Both the position numbers and the translations under genes were made by a program. Source: Istiophorus platypterus (taxonomy: Eukaryota; Chordata; Actinopteri; Istiophoriformes; Istiophoridae). From it: a stretch of DNA of 64,000 bases. Below, one piece after another: positions 30,701 through 43,122 of the stretch. The stretch's first letter is position 1, and the number at the start of each line of letters is the position of its first letter. The notes beneath the pieces were generated by a model. The model made no database searches and was not told where the DNA came from. It saw nothing but the letters and a program-made list of their open reading frames with translations. The stretch covers positions 14,139,480-14,203,479 of the forward strand of contig CM029124.1 of NCBI GenBank assembly GCA_016859345.1, given 5' to 3'.

Positions 30701-33700
30701 TCCTTTGCTGTTCCTCAAGTGCCGCTTTCCTTTGCTGCTCCACCTGAGTAGCTCTCTCCTCCTCTTGCTGTTTCAACCTCCTCTTCTCCTCATCCTCCTT
30801 TTTCAATTTCTCTCGCCTCTCTTCCTCATTTTTTATTCTCCTCTCCTCAGCTTCTTTGACTCTCCTTTCTTCTTCTTTTTGCTGTGCTCTTATCTCTTCT
30901 TTTTGAGCAGCTCCGTCTGCCTCTATCTGTTTTGCTTTTCTTTCTCCCACTGCTCTTCTATCTTTTTCTCTCAGTTTTTCCCACCTCTCTCTGATCTTAA
31001 TAGTTATGGCCTCCCTCTCTTTTGCTCTCCTCTCCTCTTCTCTCTGAGTAGCTCTCCTCTCTTCTTCAGCCAGAGAAGCTTTACTCTCCTCTTTCATGTG
31101 TTTTTTCTCCACTTCCATCACTGACAATTGTTCTTCCTCTAACTGTTGTCCTGTAGTTTCTTCATGCTGAGTGTCAAGCCTTTCTCGTCTCAGTTTTTCT
31201 TTTCTCTCCTCTCTGATCTTAGCCAGCTTATTTTCAATCTTTTCACGTTTTCTTAGAGTTGTTGGGCTTTCCTCTAAGTTGTACACTTGCCCCGAGGTGG
31301 GTTGTGGATAAAAAAAAGGTATTTTTTCAGCTTTTGAAGAAAATTCCTCAGGTTTTTCATATGGATTAGAGTTGTCAAGTGACATTAGATGTTGTGACAC
31401 AGACGCACTTCTTGGCCTGTTGACTCTAGGAGAAGAGGTTGATGCTTGCACAGGAGGATTTTCTGGTTGATGAATACTTTGTTCTTGACAAAGTCTCTGA
31501 GTATCAGTTCCAGCGACTTGGTTCTCTTTTTCCTGGTTCTTAAAACAAGTTGTTGGCGACTTGTTTCTCTCTTTGAGACATTGTGCATTTTGAGGCCCAG
31601 CATCTAATGCCCCTGAGGCATTTACAACCATTTTCTCTTGTCTTTCTTTATCCCCCAGTTTGAACATCCCTGTCCTTTGGTGTTCTTTCTCTGTAATGGG
31701 AAATACCAATGCTTTAGGCTCTTTTTTCACTTTGGCACTCACCTCTGTCTTATTTGGCAAACTTTTCTCATTCACAGAGATGTCTTTTGGTACAGCAGTG
31801 AATACCGGACGTCTGCCATAACGAGTCTGTATTAGTGGAAAGAATCCTTCCTTTTTGTTGGGTGGCAACTCCTGAATTGTGTTTGCCCGCTCTTCTGAAA
31901 CAATTACTTTTAATCTGGCATAGTCTGCAAGTGCGGATATTTCAGGTACTGTGGATACCCTTTCTTTCGGTTTTGGTTTAACTTCAGGTTTCTCCTTGAC
32001 TGCATTTTCCTTTGTTGCTTGTGAATTTCTTGAGCTCTGTCTTTCCCTCGCTGATAAACTGGATTGGCTCACTATGTGATCTTTTCTGATGTGATGAGCT
32101 TGACCTGCTTCCATTGTATCATTATTACTCTTCTTCTCTGAGGGAACATCACTATGCTTTGAAACCAGCTTATCCTGTGGTTCCGAGTTTTTCTCCTTTT
32201 CTGTGTTCTCATTTTGAAGACATACTGGACTTGATTCTGCTGTTTTCCTTTTACTTTGATCCAACACAAAGGCTCCATATTTCACCTCCTTGTCTGATTT
32301 ATTGCTGAGAGTAGACTTGTATGGGAGTAACTCAGGAAGTTCCCCTCCCTTTAAAACACCATCTAATGTCTCCACAAAATATGCACTATTGTGTGGTTCA
32401 TTATTTGTTTCTGCTACCCCTTGTACTTGAAAGTAGCCTCCCTCCATTGCTTGTATCTTTGATTCATCCACTGACTTCCCATTTTCCTTTACATTTTCAG
32501 GCTTTCTGTTTTCATCCTGTGTATTCTCAGTAGGTGCAGTTACGCTGTTCTGTTGATTGCTGATTTCCAATGAATCAGACTCTTTTCTCACACTGGACAA
32601 CGCGTATTGTTCTCCCGATTTGTTTCCTTCGGTTCTGCCTTCATTGTTTGAAGTGTTTACTTTTTCTTCAGAACTGGATGATGCAACTTGTATGTGTTCA
32701 TGGGATACAACTATATCAGAGGGGACAGTTGTGACATGATGTTTTCCTGCCATCTTCAGGTTGTCCTTCTCGGTCACTGCTTGCACAACTTTGATGGCAA
32801 TGCTGTCTTTATGCACACCATCATCCACTTGATTATATTCTCCAATGTGTGTCTTTTTATATTGTAGTGTTGGAGATACAGGACTGTTTTGATTCTCAGT
32901 TAGTTGCTGAGACGGACTGGTTCTATTGAGTGGATTCAGTGGTGTTAAGTCATGTGTCTTTTCCTCCGTTAGGGGTGCACTCTTGCCGTCTGTGCTCATG
33001 CTTTTGGCTGGATTTTTGACAGGTGTCATATTTTCTGTCACTGATAGCTGGGCCTCATGTTTTACCAGAGCTTCAGCATCAACTCCGTTTGAATCGTTAT
33101 TGCAGTTGATTTGTGTGTTAACCACTTTAGCTATGAAGTTCTCATTGGTATGTGTTTCTTGTGGAATTTTCTCTTCCATATTCCTCTTTACTTCATCTTT
33201 CCCTACCTCCTTTGCTGGGTTCTCTTTTGGTGTTTTATTTGAGGAGTCTTTCATTTCTCTTGTTATAATGTCCTGGGATTGAAGGGGTTGAGTTTCAGCC
33301 AACACATTATTTTTAGCTGGTACTGAGGATGGCAAACCTTTTTCAGCCAATTGCTCTTGAAGTTGCGTTTCGCTGTGGGGTTCTGCATTTATTGAAGAAC
33401 TCTCCTGGAGATTAGTCCTTTTCTCAGTGATATTCTCAGACACATGGTTCTCTCTGGTCTCCAGGGTTGAACTTTCCTGCACATTTTCAGAGTGATTATT
33501 CATACCAAATTCAGTTTGATCTTCCTTCACTGTGGGATGAGTTTCCTGTACAACACTGTCTTTTGCCTTTGCTATGCTAACTTCCTCTGAAGATTTATTT
33601 CTTTTACTTACTTCTGCACCTGAGCTAGGATGAGATTTATTTAGCTCTGAATTACTGCACTCCTCCTCTTTTGTGTTTATTTTTTCTTGGGTACTGTTGT

Positions 33701-36700
33701 CCCTGTGACCATTGTTCTCAGATTGCTCTCTTTCCCGTACAGTTACCATTATTCCCATGATCTGCAAGCTGTTATCAGCCACAGGGGTCTTGATCTGAAG
33801 ATTTGGTGAAGATGCTGAGTCCTCGTGAACTGCTTCAAATTTACTCTCAGGCTTTTCTGTTGTCATAGGTTTGAAGCTTTCAGCTTTGTCCAGAGATGTT
33901 ACTTGTGATGTATCCTGTTTTTTCTCATTCAGATGGTCAGTGCTGGTGGCAGAATTCTCTTCAAGTCCCTCTTTCTTTTTTCCATAGTTCTCTCCATGAT
34001 TTGTTCTCTGTTTTCCTTGGTTGTTCTTGGGTGCCTGCTCTATGCTTTGCATTGGCGAATTAATTCCTGATTGATTCTCTTTCGTCGGATTTTCTACCAA
34101 GCCGTCGTCTATCATCTTGCCATTACTTCTTATCTGTGTTGCATCTCTGGGTGGTTCTGTCACATTTTCATTACTCTTCACCAGTTCTTTGGGAACTTGT
34201 TTTTGTGAATAATCTACTAGCTTACCAGTAGTTGGTGCAGATGTTATTGACATTGTAGCAGAGCTTTGGGATGAAACACACTTGACTGGTTCCACCTGTA
34301 TTCCTAAAGGTTCCATCTGGTGCTTTGGTGTACTGTGACTAAACACTGTGGTTTCATGCTTTTTAGACATCTCCTGTGTTTGTGGCCTGTGCCATACATT
34401 AATGCTCTGACTATCTATTAATTGCTTGGTATGATTTTTAGACATAAACCCATCTCTAATTGCAAAACCCTTTTCTTTAATTGCTGAAATTTCTTTTTCA
34501 GCGTGAGCTTTTATCTTGGAAGTCAGAATCTCCTGCTTGCTCTGTGCTTTCTCTTTATGGGACAATGCTCTGGGAGGGGGAAAAGGCAGAGCTTTAACTG
34601 GACCTACACTGTGCTCACTTGACTTGGGTTTTCTTTCAAGGGGGGGCAGTCTAGTCAAATCAGAATCTCTTTGCTGTGAAACATCGGTTGGTTTCTTGGG
34701 GTCACCTTTTTCCAAATTTTCAACACTATAATCCTCCACTTTATCAATAACAGTGTCACAATTTGCTATATTGTCCAAATGGGTAGGTAAGTCATCAGTA
34801 CTGGATAACTTGAATTCCTTAGAGAATTCACTGTAAACATAGTGACCGCCTATAACATTATTGGATTTAAGACTGCCTACTTTCATTTCTTCTGTGTTAA
34901 CGGTTGGAGTTTCATTGGCTTCATTGGAAGAATCATTTCCTGCAGCTGACACATAGTTTCTGTTTGTTGAAACTGCATTAGTAATGCCATATTTCTCTCT
35001 TAGATAGTCATAATCATCAGCCCTGCTATCTCTACTGTTTCTCCTGTAAACTGAGTCCTCCTTCTGTTGATGTATTTGTGTTGCCTGATCCTGCTTTATG
35101 TATTCCTCATTTTTATTAATATTCATACTTAAGGGAACTTCGATCTTTGTAATGTCATCTTCTTTTATGATGATAGTATTTCTGACTTTCTCTTTTTGCT
35201 CTCCTCTCATTTTCTCTTTTATTTTGGCCAATTCTGCTTTGGCTTTAGCTAACTCTGTCTTAACTTGTTCAACCTTATCTGGCTCATTTTTGACGTGTTG
35301 TATCACTGATAGTTTTGTTGCAGGTTTCGCTAATCTGTCCTGCAGGTTCTCTGGTTTTGTTAGCTCTACTCCAACTAGATCCAATTTAGTTTGCTCTATC
35401 TTTGTCAGATCTGGTTTGGCTTTACTTATCTGTGTAGTGAGTTTCTCTGCATTTGCTTGACCCGCTTGTATTGAGTCTTCCGCAGCTTTCTCTTGTCTAA
35501 CATCCTTAAATTTAATGTTGTCTGCTTTGACTTTCATCATTTCAGCTAAGTTCATTTTTTCTTGTTCTGTTTTATCTTGGTCTTTTAGCTGCTCTTGTTT
35601 AGCTTCTTCTTCTTTTCTATGCTCTGTTTCCACCTGTTCGGCTTTAATGTTTTCTGTTCTGATTTGTTCTGCCTCTCTCTGTTCTCTTTCAATTTGTTCT
35701 GCTCTTAACTGCTCTTCCGCAATTTGTTCTAATTTGATCTTTGCTCTTTTTGCTTGTACAGCTTGCTGTATTCTTGTCTTCTCAGTCTTTGCCAGTTCAG
35801 ATTTTATATGTTCTTCTTTTAGCCTTTCTACTACAGCTTGCTCAGCTTTGACCTGCTCCTCTTTCATGTGCATGGCTCCTGCTTCCTCTGTAAAATTTTT
35901 TGGCTCTTCTGCTAACTTCTGTACTGTGGTTTGCTCTACCTTTGTCTTTTCCACTCTGCCTTGCTCTGGTTGTTTTTCTCTGGACTGTTCTGCTTGCACC
36001 CCTTTTCTTTCCTCCTCTTTAATATGTTCTGCTTTAGCCTGTTGTACTATCTCATGTTCTGTTAGTTTGGCTTTGGACTGTTCTGCTTTGACTTTCTCTG
36101 AACCAGTCTGGTCTGCTAAAATTAACCTAGCCGACTCTGCTTTGGGCTGCTCCACTTGAGCCCAGTGCTGAGCTTTTGCCAGCTCTGCTTGGGTGTGTTG
36201 TGCTTTTATATGTTCTGCTGTGGCCTGTTCAGCCTTGACCTCAACAGACAGTCTATCCTTCACCTGGTTTGCCACTGTGGCAGCTGCATTGTCATGATTA
36301 GCTAATGACTTCCTCTGCATATCATGTTCAAATTGTGGTCTGGCTTGTTCTATTTCATGTCCCTTTGGAACTGGTATATATTGTTTTCTCTGATCTGTTT
36401 CTCTGTTATCTTTATTAGAATAGAGGCTGTGTTTGTTTTGGTATTCCTGGTCAGTATATGCAGTATAATTATGTGTCAAAATATTTTCTTTCATTTCATT
36501 TTCGGCATTGTATCCGTAATACTTTTGAGGTACACATTTGTCCCTAATTGCCCCGGGTTGATACAGTCCATAATACTGATTTTCCATAGGGTCATTACTA
36601 AATGGTGCATATTGTGGCAGTTGGTTTGAAATGTTAGGATTGACTAATCCAATACTTTTATGAGAAGATGTTCCAACACCAAAACTCTGCCTTGACTCTA

Positions 36701-39260
36701 CTTTTTCTAGTTCTTTATTCATATTTTGCTGATTTTCTCCTCTGTATTTGTCTCTGGGTACATTTAGTTCCTCTTTTATTGTGGCTTCTCTTTGATAAGC
36801 CTGTGTATGTTGGTCTCTTTCTATTAAAGCAGTTATCTCTTGTTTCCATGGAGAAATATCTGCTTTACGACTATGCTTTTCTGTGTCTTGGCTGTTGGTC
36901 TGTTTCCACCTATCCTGTGAGGACAGATTACTGTAATTATGTTTGTTCTCTTTGAGTTGCTGATATCTATCCATCTTTGCTATTTCCATTCCTACTGTTT
37001 CGATACAGTGTTGCTCAGCACTTGCCTTACTTATGAAATGTTCGCTGGTTTGATTGTTTTCAGCTTTTTGCTTTGGTGTCTCTGTAGCTGTATAAGATGA
37101 TTTAAACCTGTATACATCCCCTCCCAGAGTTTCTACATTATCTATCATACCTTGCTTATAGGGAGTAAATGACATTAAGTCTTCATGGGGATTCTGTCCA
37201 TTAGCCAGCTGATTGGTACTGCAATTTTCAGGTATGAAGCCAGTGAACCTGGAGTGATGTACCATTTCACCTTGCATCTGAGCTGTCTGATAATGACTTA
37301 AAGTGTATTCTGAATATTGGTCTGCATGTGCTGATGCAGATTGTGAATTTTGCATTGTATGTGACAAACCAAGGCTTTGATACTGGTTGACATAGTGATG
37401 TAAGGCAGGATTTGTCCTGTTGGATTCCTCTATCTCGGTAAGCTGAATGTCTGGATCTGGAAATTCAGGGATATCTATTACAGTGTCTCTAGGCTCCTGG
37501 ATAGAGGGCTGTTTGTTTTTCTCCGGTTTTTCCAAGGCTTTAAATTTGGCAGGACTATAGGTGTTTTTTACTCTTTTCCTGTTGTCTTTGAGATTGAAGA
37601 GTAGGCTTGTAGCTCTGGATTTGTAACTGGACATCCTAACGTCAGGGGTAGCTCCCCTGCTTTCAGCTCGCACTGGAGGATGTTCCACAGGCTGCGGGGA
37701 AACAGCACATTGTCGAACCTCGGATGTCTCTGCTTCTTGATGTGCATGGACTGAAGGTGTGAGCAGCTGGCTGATGCTGAAGGGAGTTGTGCTTGTGTTA
37801 CTCTTGGTAACATTTGGCGCAACTGTTAATACATTGTTGCCAAAGGGAATTAAATTATCGTTGCTACAAAGTACCCCTTGTTGATTTGCAGTCATTTCTG
37901 TTTCCATGTTTTCCTCTGTCATCATTTTGATTTTCTCCTTGAGGGCTTTCACGGAGCTGATGGTGTCCTGGACACGTCGAGACATCTCAGTAGTTGGAGA
38001 TGCAGTTGATGGGCGCTTGGATGGGAACCTGTTAGCCCCCAAGCCCTGCATCTGCTTCCTTTGGGGGTAATGACCTGCCACCTCTGACTCACTGCGTTTC
38101 TCCACAGCAGAAGCTTTCTGCAACATTGCGGATAGTGATGTGGAGTGTGGAGGAGTTGGAGAAGCCATCGGGGCCATGTCATTCCTTGGATGTCTTATAC
38201 TCCTCTCTTCCAACCTATAAGGACCCTGTGGTTGGGCCTCCAGTGAAAGCTCCTTGTACATTGGTGTCTCATACCATTTAGGAAACTCTGAGCATTGCAT
38301 AAACCCTGAGACTTCTCCTTGATGAAAGGGAAACCTGTTATGGTCCCTCCATAACTTGAAGGGACTAAACTCACTGTGTATAAAGAAGTTAGAGTTACAG
38401 TTGACCTGCGTGGACATGCTGTGTTTACTGTGGGAAGCGCTCATAAGAGAGGATGCAGAATTCATGTGAGCCACTGCTGCTACTTGAGAAGAGTAGAAGC
38501 TGGTGTCTTTGGATGAGAATGGGCCGGCTGAGGGGAAATGATCATTGGTAAAGTTTTGCTGGTATGGTGTTGAGAATTCAGAAAGTTCCTTTTGGATACT
38601 CATCAGAGCTGATCTGTCCCAGCTTGTGTCATCATTCCATTCTCTGAGTTTACCATCATCCCCTGGTTCAACCCTGTTTCCCTCAGAATTAAAAACTCTG
38701 ATAAGGGAGGAAACTCTGGAGCGACTTCTGCGTTGCTGTGAGCTCAACTCTGTAGCTCCATTGCTGAGGAAAGACAGCTGTTCTTCCCTCAGAGATTTTT
38801 CCTGTTGAGAGGTTTCCACAAAGGAGTGCTGGAATGTGGCAGAAACCCTCCCCTGTGTCCTTTCTCCATAAACCTCTCTCTGGATCTCAGCCCCGTACAT
38901 TCCTCCATGGATCCAGTCCTGTCCATACTGCTGCACCCTGAGGGTGAAGCTTTCATGTGCAGCTCTCTTAAGTTCCTCCCTCTCTCGGTCCCCTCTGTCT
39001 CTGTCCTGGCCACTCTGGCTAAAGGCCAGTTGTCTGTCTTTCTGGCTGCAGGGTGAAGATGAACAGAGGTCTGAGTCATTATAAACTGCCTCATCTCCAA
39101 TGCAGAGACTCCTGAATGCTCGATCTGTCAGGTTGCTGACCTCACGGTCAGTCTCATCAAGAAACGATCCACTGCTGGAAGTATCACTGTAGCCTCCATC
39201 GCTGTGCTTTCGATGCCCGCCACTTTTTCGTCCGGAGCGTCGTTTCTCAACTGAGGTCAT
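27790..39260 (-). CDS. cefip: CEFIP (C10orf71 homologue), giant single-exon muscle protein with a 2-bp frameshift
   Basis: Mammalian CEFIP (C10orf71) is a heart and skeletal-muscle Z-disc protein that binds FHL2 and influences calcineurin-NFAT signalling. Two long open frames on the minus strand (39260 to about 30606, then about 30606 to 27790) form one reading frame once a 2-base surplus near 30604-30609 is allowed for. The span minus 2 is 3823 codons, i.e. 3822 residues, against roughly 1435 that I recall for human. The N-terminus has the family hallmark SDTSSSGSFLDETDREVS and LTDRAFRSLCIG. The C-terminus ends in SELEDFMEVSDW. The middle is hydrophilic and probably disordered. It has a 5-residue-periodic Lys/Ala/Glu/Gln region (35200-36240) and a charged helical segment with about 24 copies of a 9-residue unit (30061-30740). 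As read, the protein would stop at 30579, losing about 930 residues, including the C-terminus. The predicted last exon starts at 39470 (acceptor ttctcttatag). Confidence 0.9.
30061..30740 (-). repeat. 27-bp coding tandem repeat in CEFIP
   Basis: About 24 imperfect copies of a 27-base unit encode nine-residue blocks of the type AA(V/Q/L)(K/E)EQQRR, with variants AELEEQQRR and AALKEEQRK. On the plus strand it appears as repeated ctcctctgctgctcctc with gagcagct or tttacagcagct linkers. The encoded segment is a highly charged continuous helix. Confidence 0.9.
30601..30612 (-). other. Dinucleotide insertion causing the CEFIP frameshift
   Basis: Here the plus strand reads ctcctctctagttcag, while a sister unit (30520-30534) reads ctcctctagttcag. 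The extra ct shifts the minus-strand frame and gives a stop at 30579. Downstream, the shifted frame stays open through all remaining repeat units to 27790. Confidence 0.85.
35200..36240 (-). repeat. Degenerate 15-bp (5-residue) coding repeat in CEFIP
   Basis: The protein reads in blocks of five such as KAEHI, KAQHT, QAELA, LRAEQ, IEREQ, REAEQ, IKAEQ and VETEH. The general form is x(K/R)(A/T)E(Q/H). The period is 5, not the 7 of a coiled coil. Decay of the pattern towards 35200 suggests an old 15-bp minisatellite expansion within the exon. Confidence 0.7.
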
Positions 39261-39470
39261 GATGCAGGCTCGCTAACAAAGAGCTCTGTCCCGAGTTGTT
39301 CAGTCATTCATGCAAATACAGACCTCAAAATTATACCCTCTGCCTGCCGCTGGAGCTCCAGGTCCCAGAGTTTGGGGCCCTGGTCAGGATTTCTGTACAG
39401 CTAGTCACTCCTAAGGCATTTTGCCTTTTAGTTGGTTTCTGTCCAAAATATCCTGGAATTTATCGGTCTC

Positions 39471-41424
39471 CTATAAGAGAAATGAAATAAGTATTAGCTT
39501 GGATGTGACCATGCACCCACACGACCATTCATCCTAAAAGGAAAAGCCTTTTTTGTGCATTAAGTAGCAATGTACTGTATGTGTGTCTGAAAACAGCCCT
39601 GTAAATCCTTCCACTCAATCACTGTGACCTTCACTCATATGTCAATGATTAAAACTACACTGTTGCTAGGCACACTAAAGACAGTCTCACGTGAGTTATT
39701 TTCGGAGAGCAGACTACATCCATACAACCTTAGATGACCACACACACACACACACACATGCAAACGCACACAAACACACACACATGGAAAAAATTATTTT
39801 GTATGTGATTTTGATTGTCTTTAAAATCCAGTAAAGCAAGTTTCACTCTTTCACAGTGAGAGTGAAAGAGTAAAAAATGTCTGGTTAGGGCCAGATTACA
39901 CTGAAACTGAAAACTAATCTTGTAGTAAAAGCCTTTGGTTTTACTACTGAGGATGGAGAACAGATTAAAATATCCTTAAATAGAAGTGCTTCTAAATTGA
40001 GATTTCAGATGTAAAATTAGAACATTTATCACTAGCTTCCGTACCTATCTTATCTCATCTAAAATGTTTTAATGTGACATTTAATTTAATAAAAAACAAC
40101 GTTATTTAAATTTGACTACTTTAAACATCAAAAAAATTACCAATTTAAAAAGCAAAATTGTAAAAATCATAAAACAATTAGAGGACTATTAATAAGGTAG
40201 CGGTACTTTATTAGCAAATCTTTTTCATAAATACAGTGTTTTCTGGTCTTTGACCCTGAAACAACCAAGGCAATAGATGAGTGCCGTGACATATCCTTGT
40301 AGTCTCTCTCACCACCAGTAAGATGGCTGTTGTGCCTAACAGGATTTAAAATGTAAAAATGATATAATGCAACACAATCCTCTTTCCTCTTATAGCCTTC
40401 TTATCTCTCACTCCCTTTGTTGTACTGTGCTTTTTAAATAAAATGTTTGCACATTTAGAGGCAATAAGGTAACGTCATGGGTATGTTCTGGTGAAATTAA
40501 CTGCAGCTGCCAGGCAGCCGTCACCTTTCTCAGAATATCCAGTAGTTCATTAATATCTTCTGACCTGGAGGCCACTCATCTCATACACATCTACAGAACA
40601 GTTACACACCACAATGTTGTACTGTCAGGCTAAGTCAGTATCAAATAAAACTGGTGCAGAAATGAAATGAAGTTTAAAAATGTCAAGCAACACCTTTCTC
40701 CTTAAGCGGACAACAACTTTGGCAAGGGTACATCTTTTCTAATTACACTCATTTTAAACATTTTCTTTCAATTCATGGTATGCATTGAGAAATCAAGATA
40801 CATAAACTGGAATTTTTATTTTGCACATGCATTTGCCACTACCAAAACAAAAAAAATTCTGTTCAGTGCAGAAAGAAGAATTAAAAGATTATGCAACTGC
40901 TCCTAATCTGAGCCCTTTAAGCAACAATGATCTCATGTTAAACTGTCAGAGTGATTTCTGTTCATTCTTGCCTCTGTCAGGTTTATTTTTGTCCACTGAC
41001 AGGCCTCCAACTCTAAAACTTGACACCAAAGAGGCCTCGTTTTCAGAAGATCTGAGGTCCAAACGAGCACCAAACAGCAGCAAATCTGTCACTTCCGAGA
41101 GCAAAAAGCATACACCTAAATATTTATGTCATCAGCTGCAGGTGGAATAAAACTGAAATGTCAGCGGACTTAAACGCTGCACAGTAACCTTAGTAACTGA
41201 CATGTTTTAAATTTTTGAGATTAGATCAGGAAATTTGGTCATTTCTTTTCATTCTTTTCAATTGTTTATCTTTAACTCTTAAAATCAAACTCAGTTAAAT
41301 GCATGAATGTATGGGAGGTCGAGTATATCTGTTGTTTTAATTTTTCCCTTAGTATTTTTGTATATTATTGTTAAGTGCCCCTCTCTCAATATGAACAAGA
41401 ATGTAGAGTGAGCTCTTATCTTAC
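39471..41424. other. Predicted CEFIP intron 1
   Basis: It is bounded by a donor gtaaga at 41424 and an acceptor ttctcttatag ending at 39471 (minus strand). It contains a CA run (about 39739-39760 and beyond), two adjacent E-boxes at 41133-41144, and a stretch near 40490-40530 with another CAGCTG. No coding exon is evident. Confidence 0.45.
41133..41144. promoter_or_regulatory. Tandem E-boxes in CEFIP intron 1
   Basis: CAGCTG is immediately followed by CAGGTG. Both are E-boxes bound by bHLH factors, including the myogenic ones. They lie about 300 bases inside the predicted first intron of a muscle gene. Function is inferred from motif and location only. Confidence 0.4.
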
Positions 41425-41552
41425 CTCTCAGTTTTATAATCCATAGTCTGGGCCTTGCTGTAAACTCCTGAAAAGGCTCCGTCTCCCTAAGAAGGACTTG
41501 CTCATCTGATCCTGCCCTGTCACCTCACACAAGCCCTCACAGGCACTGTTTC
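41425..41552 (-). other. Predicted CEFIP first exon (noncoding, with uORF)
   Basis: A strong donor (GAGAG|gtaaga) follows 41425. A TATAAA-type motif lies at 41581-41587 on the minus strand, placing transcription start near 41550. An ATG close to the end of the exon would open a short frame. After splicing to 39470 it runs 17 codons and ends well before the main start. Confidence 0.45.
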
Positions 41553-41580
41553 TACTGACAACAGTCCAACGATAAAAACT

Positions 41581-41588
41581 CTTTATAG
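41581..41588 (-). promoter_or_regulatory. TATA-like box of CEFIP
   Basis: The minus strand reads ctataaag here. It lies about 160 bases upstream of the predicted first donor, so it is correctly placed for the noncoding exon. Confidence 0.4.
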
Positions 41589-41780
41589 TCCATAGTCAGA
41601 TCTTTGAGCATCTGACCAGAGGAAAGCAGTGGGACTTGGGGCTGGAGACCAGACCGAAATAGAGGACTTGCCCCAGAGAGTGTCCACCATGGGGGACAGA
41701 ATGAGGGCTTCAGCTAGCATGCAGGTCTGCAAGATCCTTTGGTGTCGAGTGTCAGACCGATGAAACAAACAGCCTCTAAA

Positions 41781-41790
41781 CTATTTATAA
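41781..41790 (-). promoter_or_regulatory. MEF2-type site upstream of CEFIP
   Basis: CTATTTATAA fits the MEF2 consensus YTA(A/T)4TAR exactly. It lies about 200 bases upstream of the TATA-like box of a gene whose mammalian homologue is expressed in heart and skeletal muscle. Confidence 0.45.
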
Positions 41791-42508
41791 ATCTGGACAG
41801 CTAGTTGTTGGCCATTAGCAGCTAAAGCTAACTGTCAGCAAACTGCAGAAATTGTTACAACTGGCTGGGGAGGGCTCTGGGGTCTAAACCAGGAGAAAAA
41901 CCTAATTTCCTGGAGATGTGTTGTTATTGTGTGGGTGGAAACTGGGAGCCGGTGGGGGGGGTAGTTTGGGTGCCCTGCTGGGGGACGTAAATAACTCAAT
42001 TGCCTCACCACTGAGTGCCACCCTCTTCGTGGAGCAGAACTGACAAGCACAATATGAAGTGTCAACAAGTGGCGCTCTACCCCCCCCCATCTGCCACCTT
42101 CACCATAGACTTGAATGAAGATTTGGATTAACTTTAACAGAAATAATATTTCTGTTAAAGTTTTTGACAGATTTGTCACATTTTATCAATACTTTTCTTT
42201 GCACAGAGACATTTCTTTTTTTTAAATAAATTTTACACTCACTTATTACAATACTTAATCCCTCTGGCTAGAGCCTCTCTAACCCTCGAGCAAAAAAGGC
42301 CATACGGCAGAGGAAGGGGAGGAACTGTACCCCTCGCCCCCCACGCCCCCTACCCCACGCTACCCTTACAGCCTGCTGCTATAATAGGAGATTGCTGTAG
42401 CAGATAGTTTCCTGGGATTCTTGGCGGGTGCAGGGCCGGCCTGGCGGGATGATGGACACACACACATGGGCCTTAATGGAGACGCACTCCTCCACATACG
42501 CCTACACA

Positions 42509-42510
<2 letters not shown>

Positions 42511-42597
<87 letters not shown>

Positions 42598-42599
42598 AC
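42511..42599. repeat. (CA)n microsatellite
   Basis: This CA-dinucleotide tract has two cata interruptions. Confidence 0.95.
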
Positions 42600-43055
42600 A
42601 GATGGCTTCGCATATAGCTCACCAAACTTTAGGAAAAGGCTGAAGTAATCTCTTTTTGACTGACCTCTTTCTTTCCTTCTAAACAGCCTCCACCTCTCCA
42701 CCCACACGCACTCCTCATCCACCATTTTCCCCTGCATGCTGGACTCTGAATGCCAGCAACATCCATCTCTAGATTTCTTTCATAGGATAATCGGGCTTCA
42801 CAGATCTCTCATTTTGCTGCTTACTTTTGGGCCCTCAATACTCAGGACTTGTTAAAAGATGGTTTTGATTAATAAAATCCCTCAGCAAAAATTACTCTGT
42901 GTGTTTATCGAAAGTGCTCGATTTTCCCACTGGGGTTTTAAATAAATCCTGCTGTGGGATGTCTGGACAAGTTTCCTGCTCACTAAATCCCTCTAGTGGA
43001 CAAACCAAGAACACACATCCAATTTCATTTAGTCTGTACATAAATTTTGGTTTTC

Positions 43056-43060
<5 letters not shown>

Positions 43061-43104
<44 letters not shown>

Positions 43105-43122
43105 ATATATATATATATATAT
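43061..43122. repeat. Composite (TC)n(TA)n microsatellite
   Basis: About 40 bases of TC pass directly into about 20 bases of TA. Confidence 0.95.

Noticed and set aside
30061..30740. CRISPR-like appearance of regularly spaced repeats
   Set aside because: The units are contiguous 27-base coding repeats without unique spacers, in an animal genome.
35515..36159. A 214-codon plus-strand Ser/Cys/Leu-rich open frame
   Set aside because: It is antisense to the Lys/Glu/Gln-rich part of CEFIP and reflects its codon bias.
42366..42737. A Cys-Val repeat open frame with flanking non-repeat residues, upstream of CEFIP
   Set aside because: It is driven by the CA microsatellite. The flanks show no similarity or splice context.
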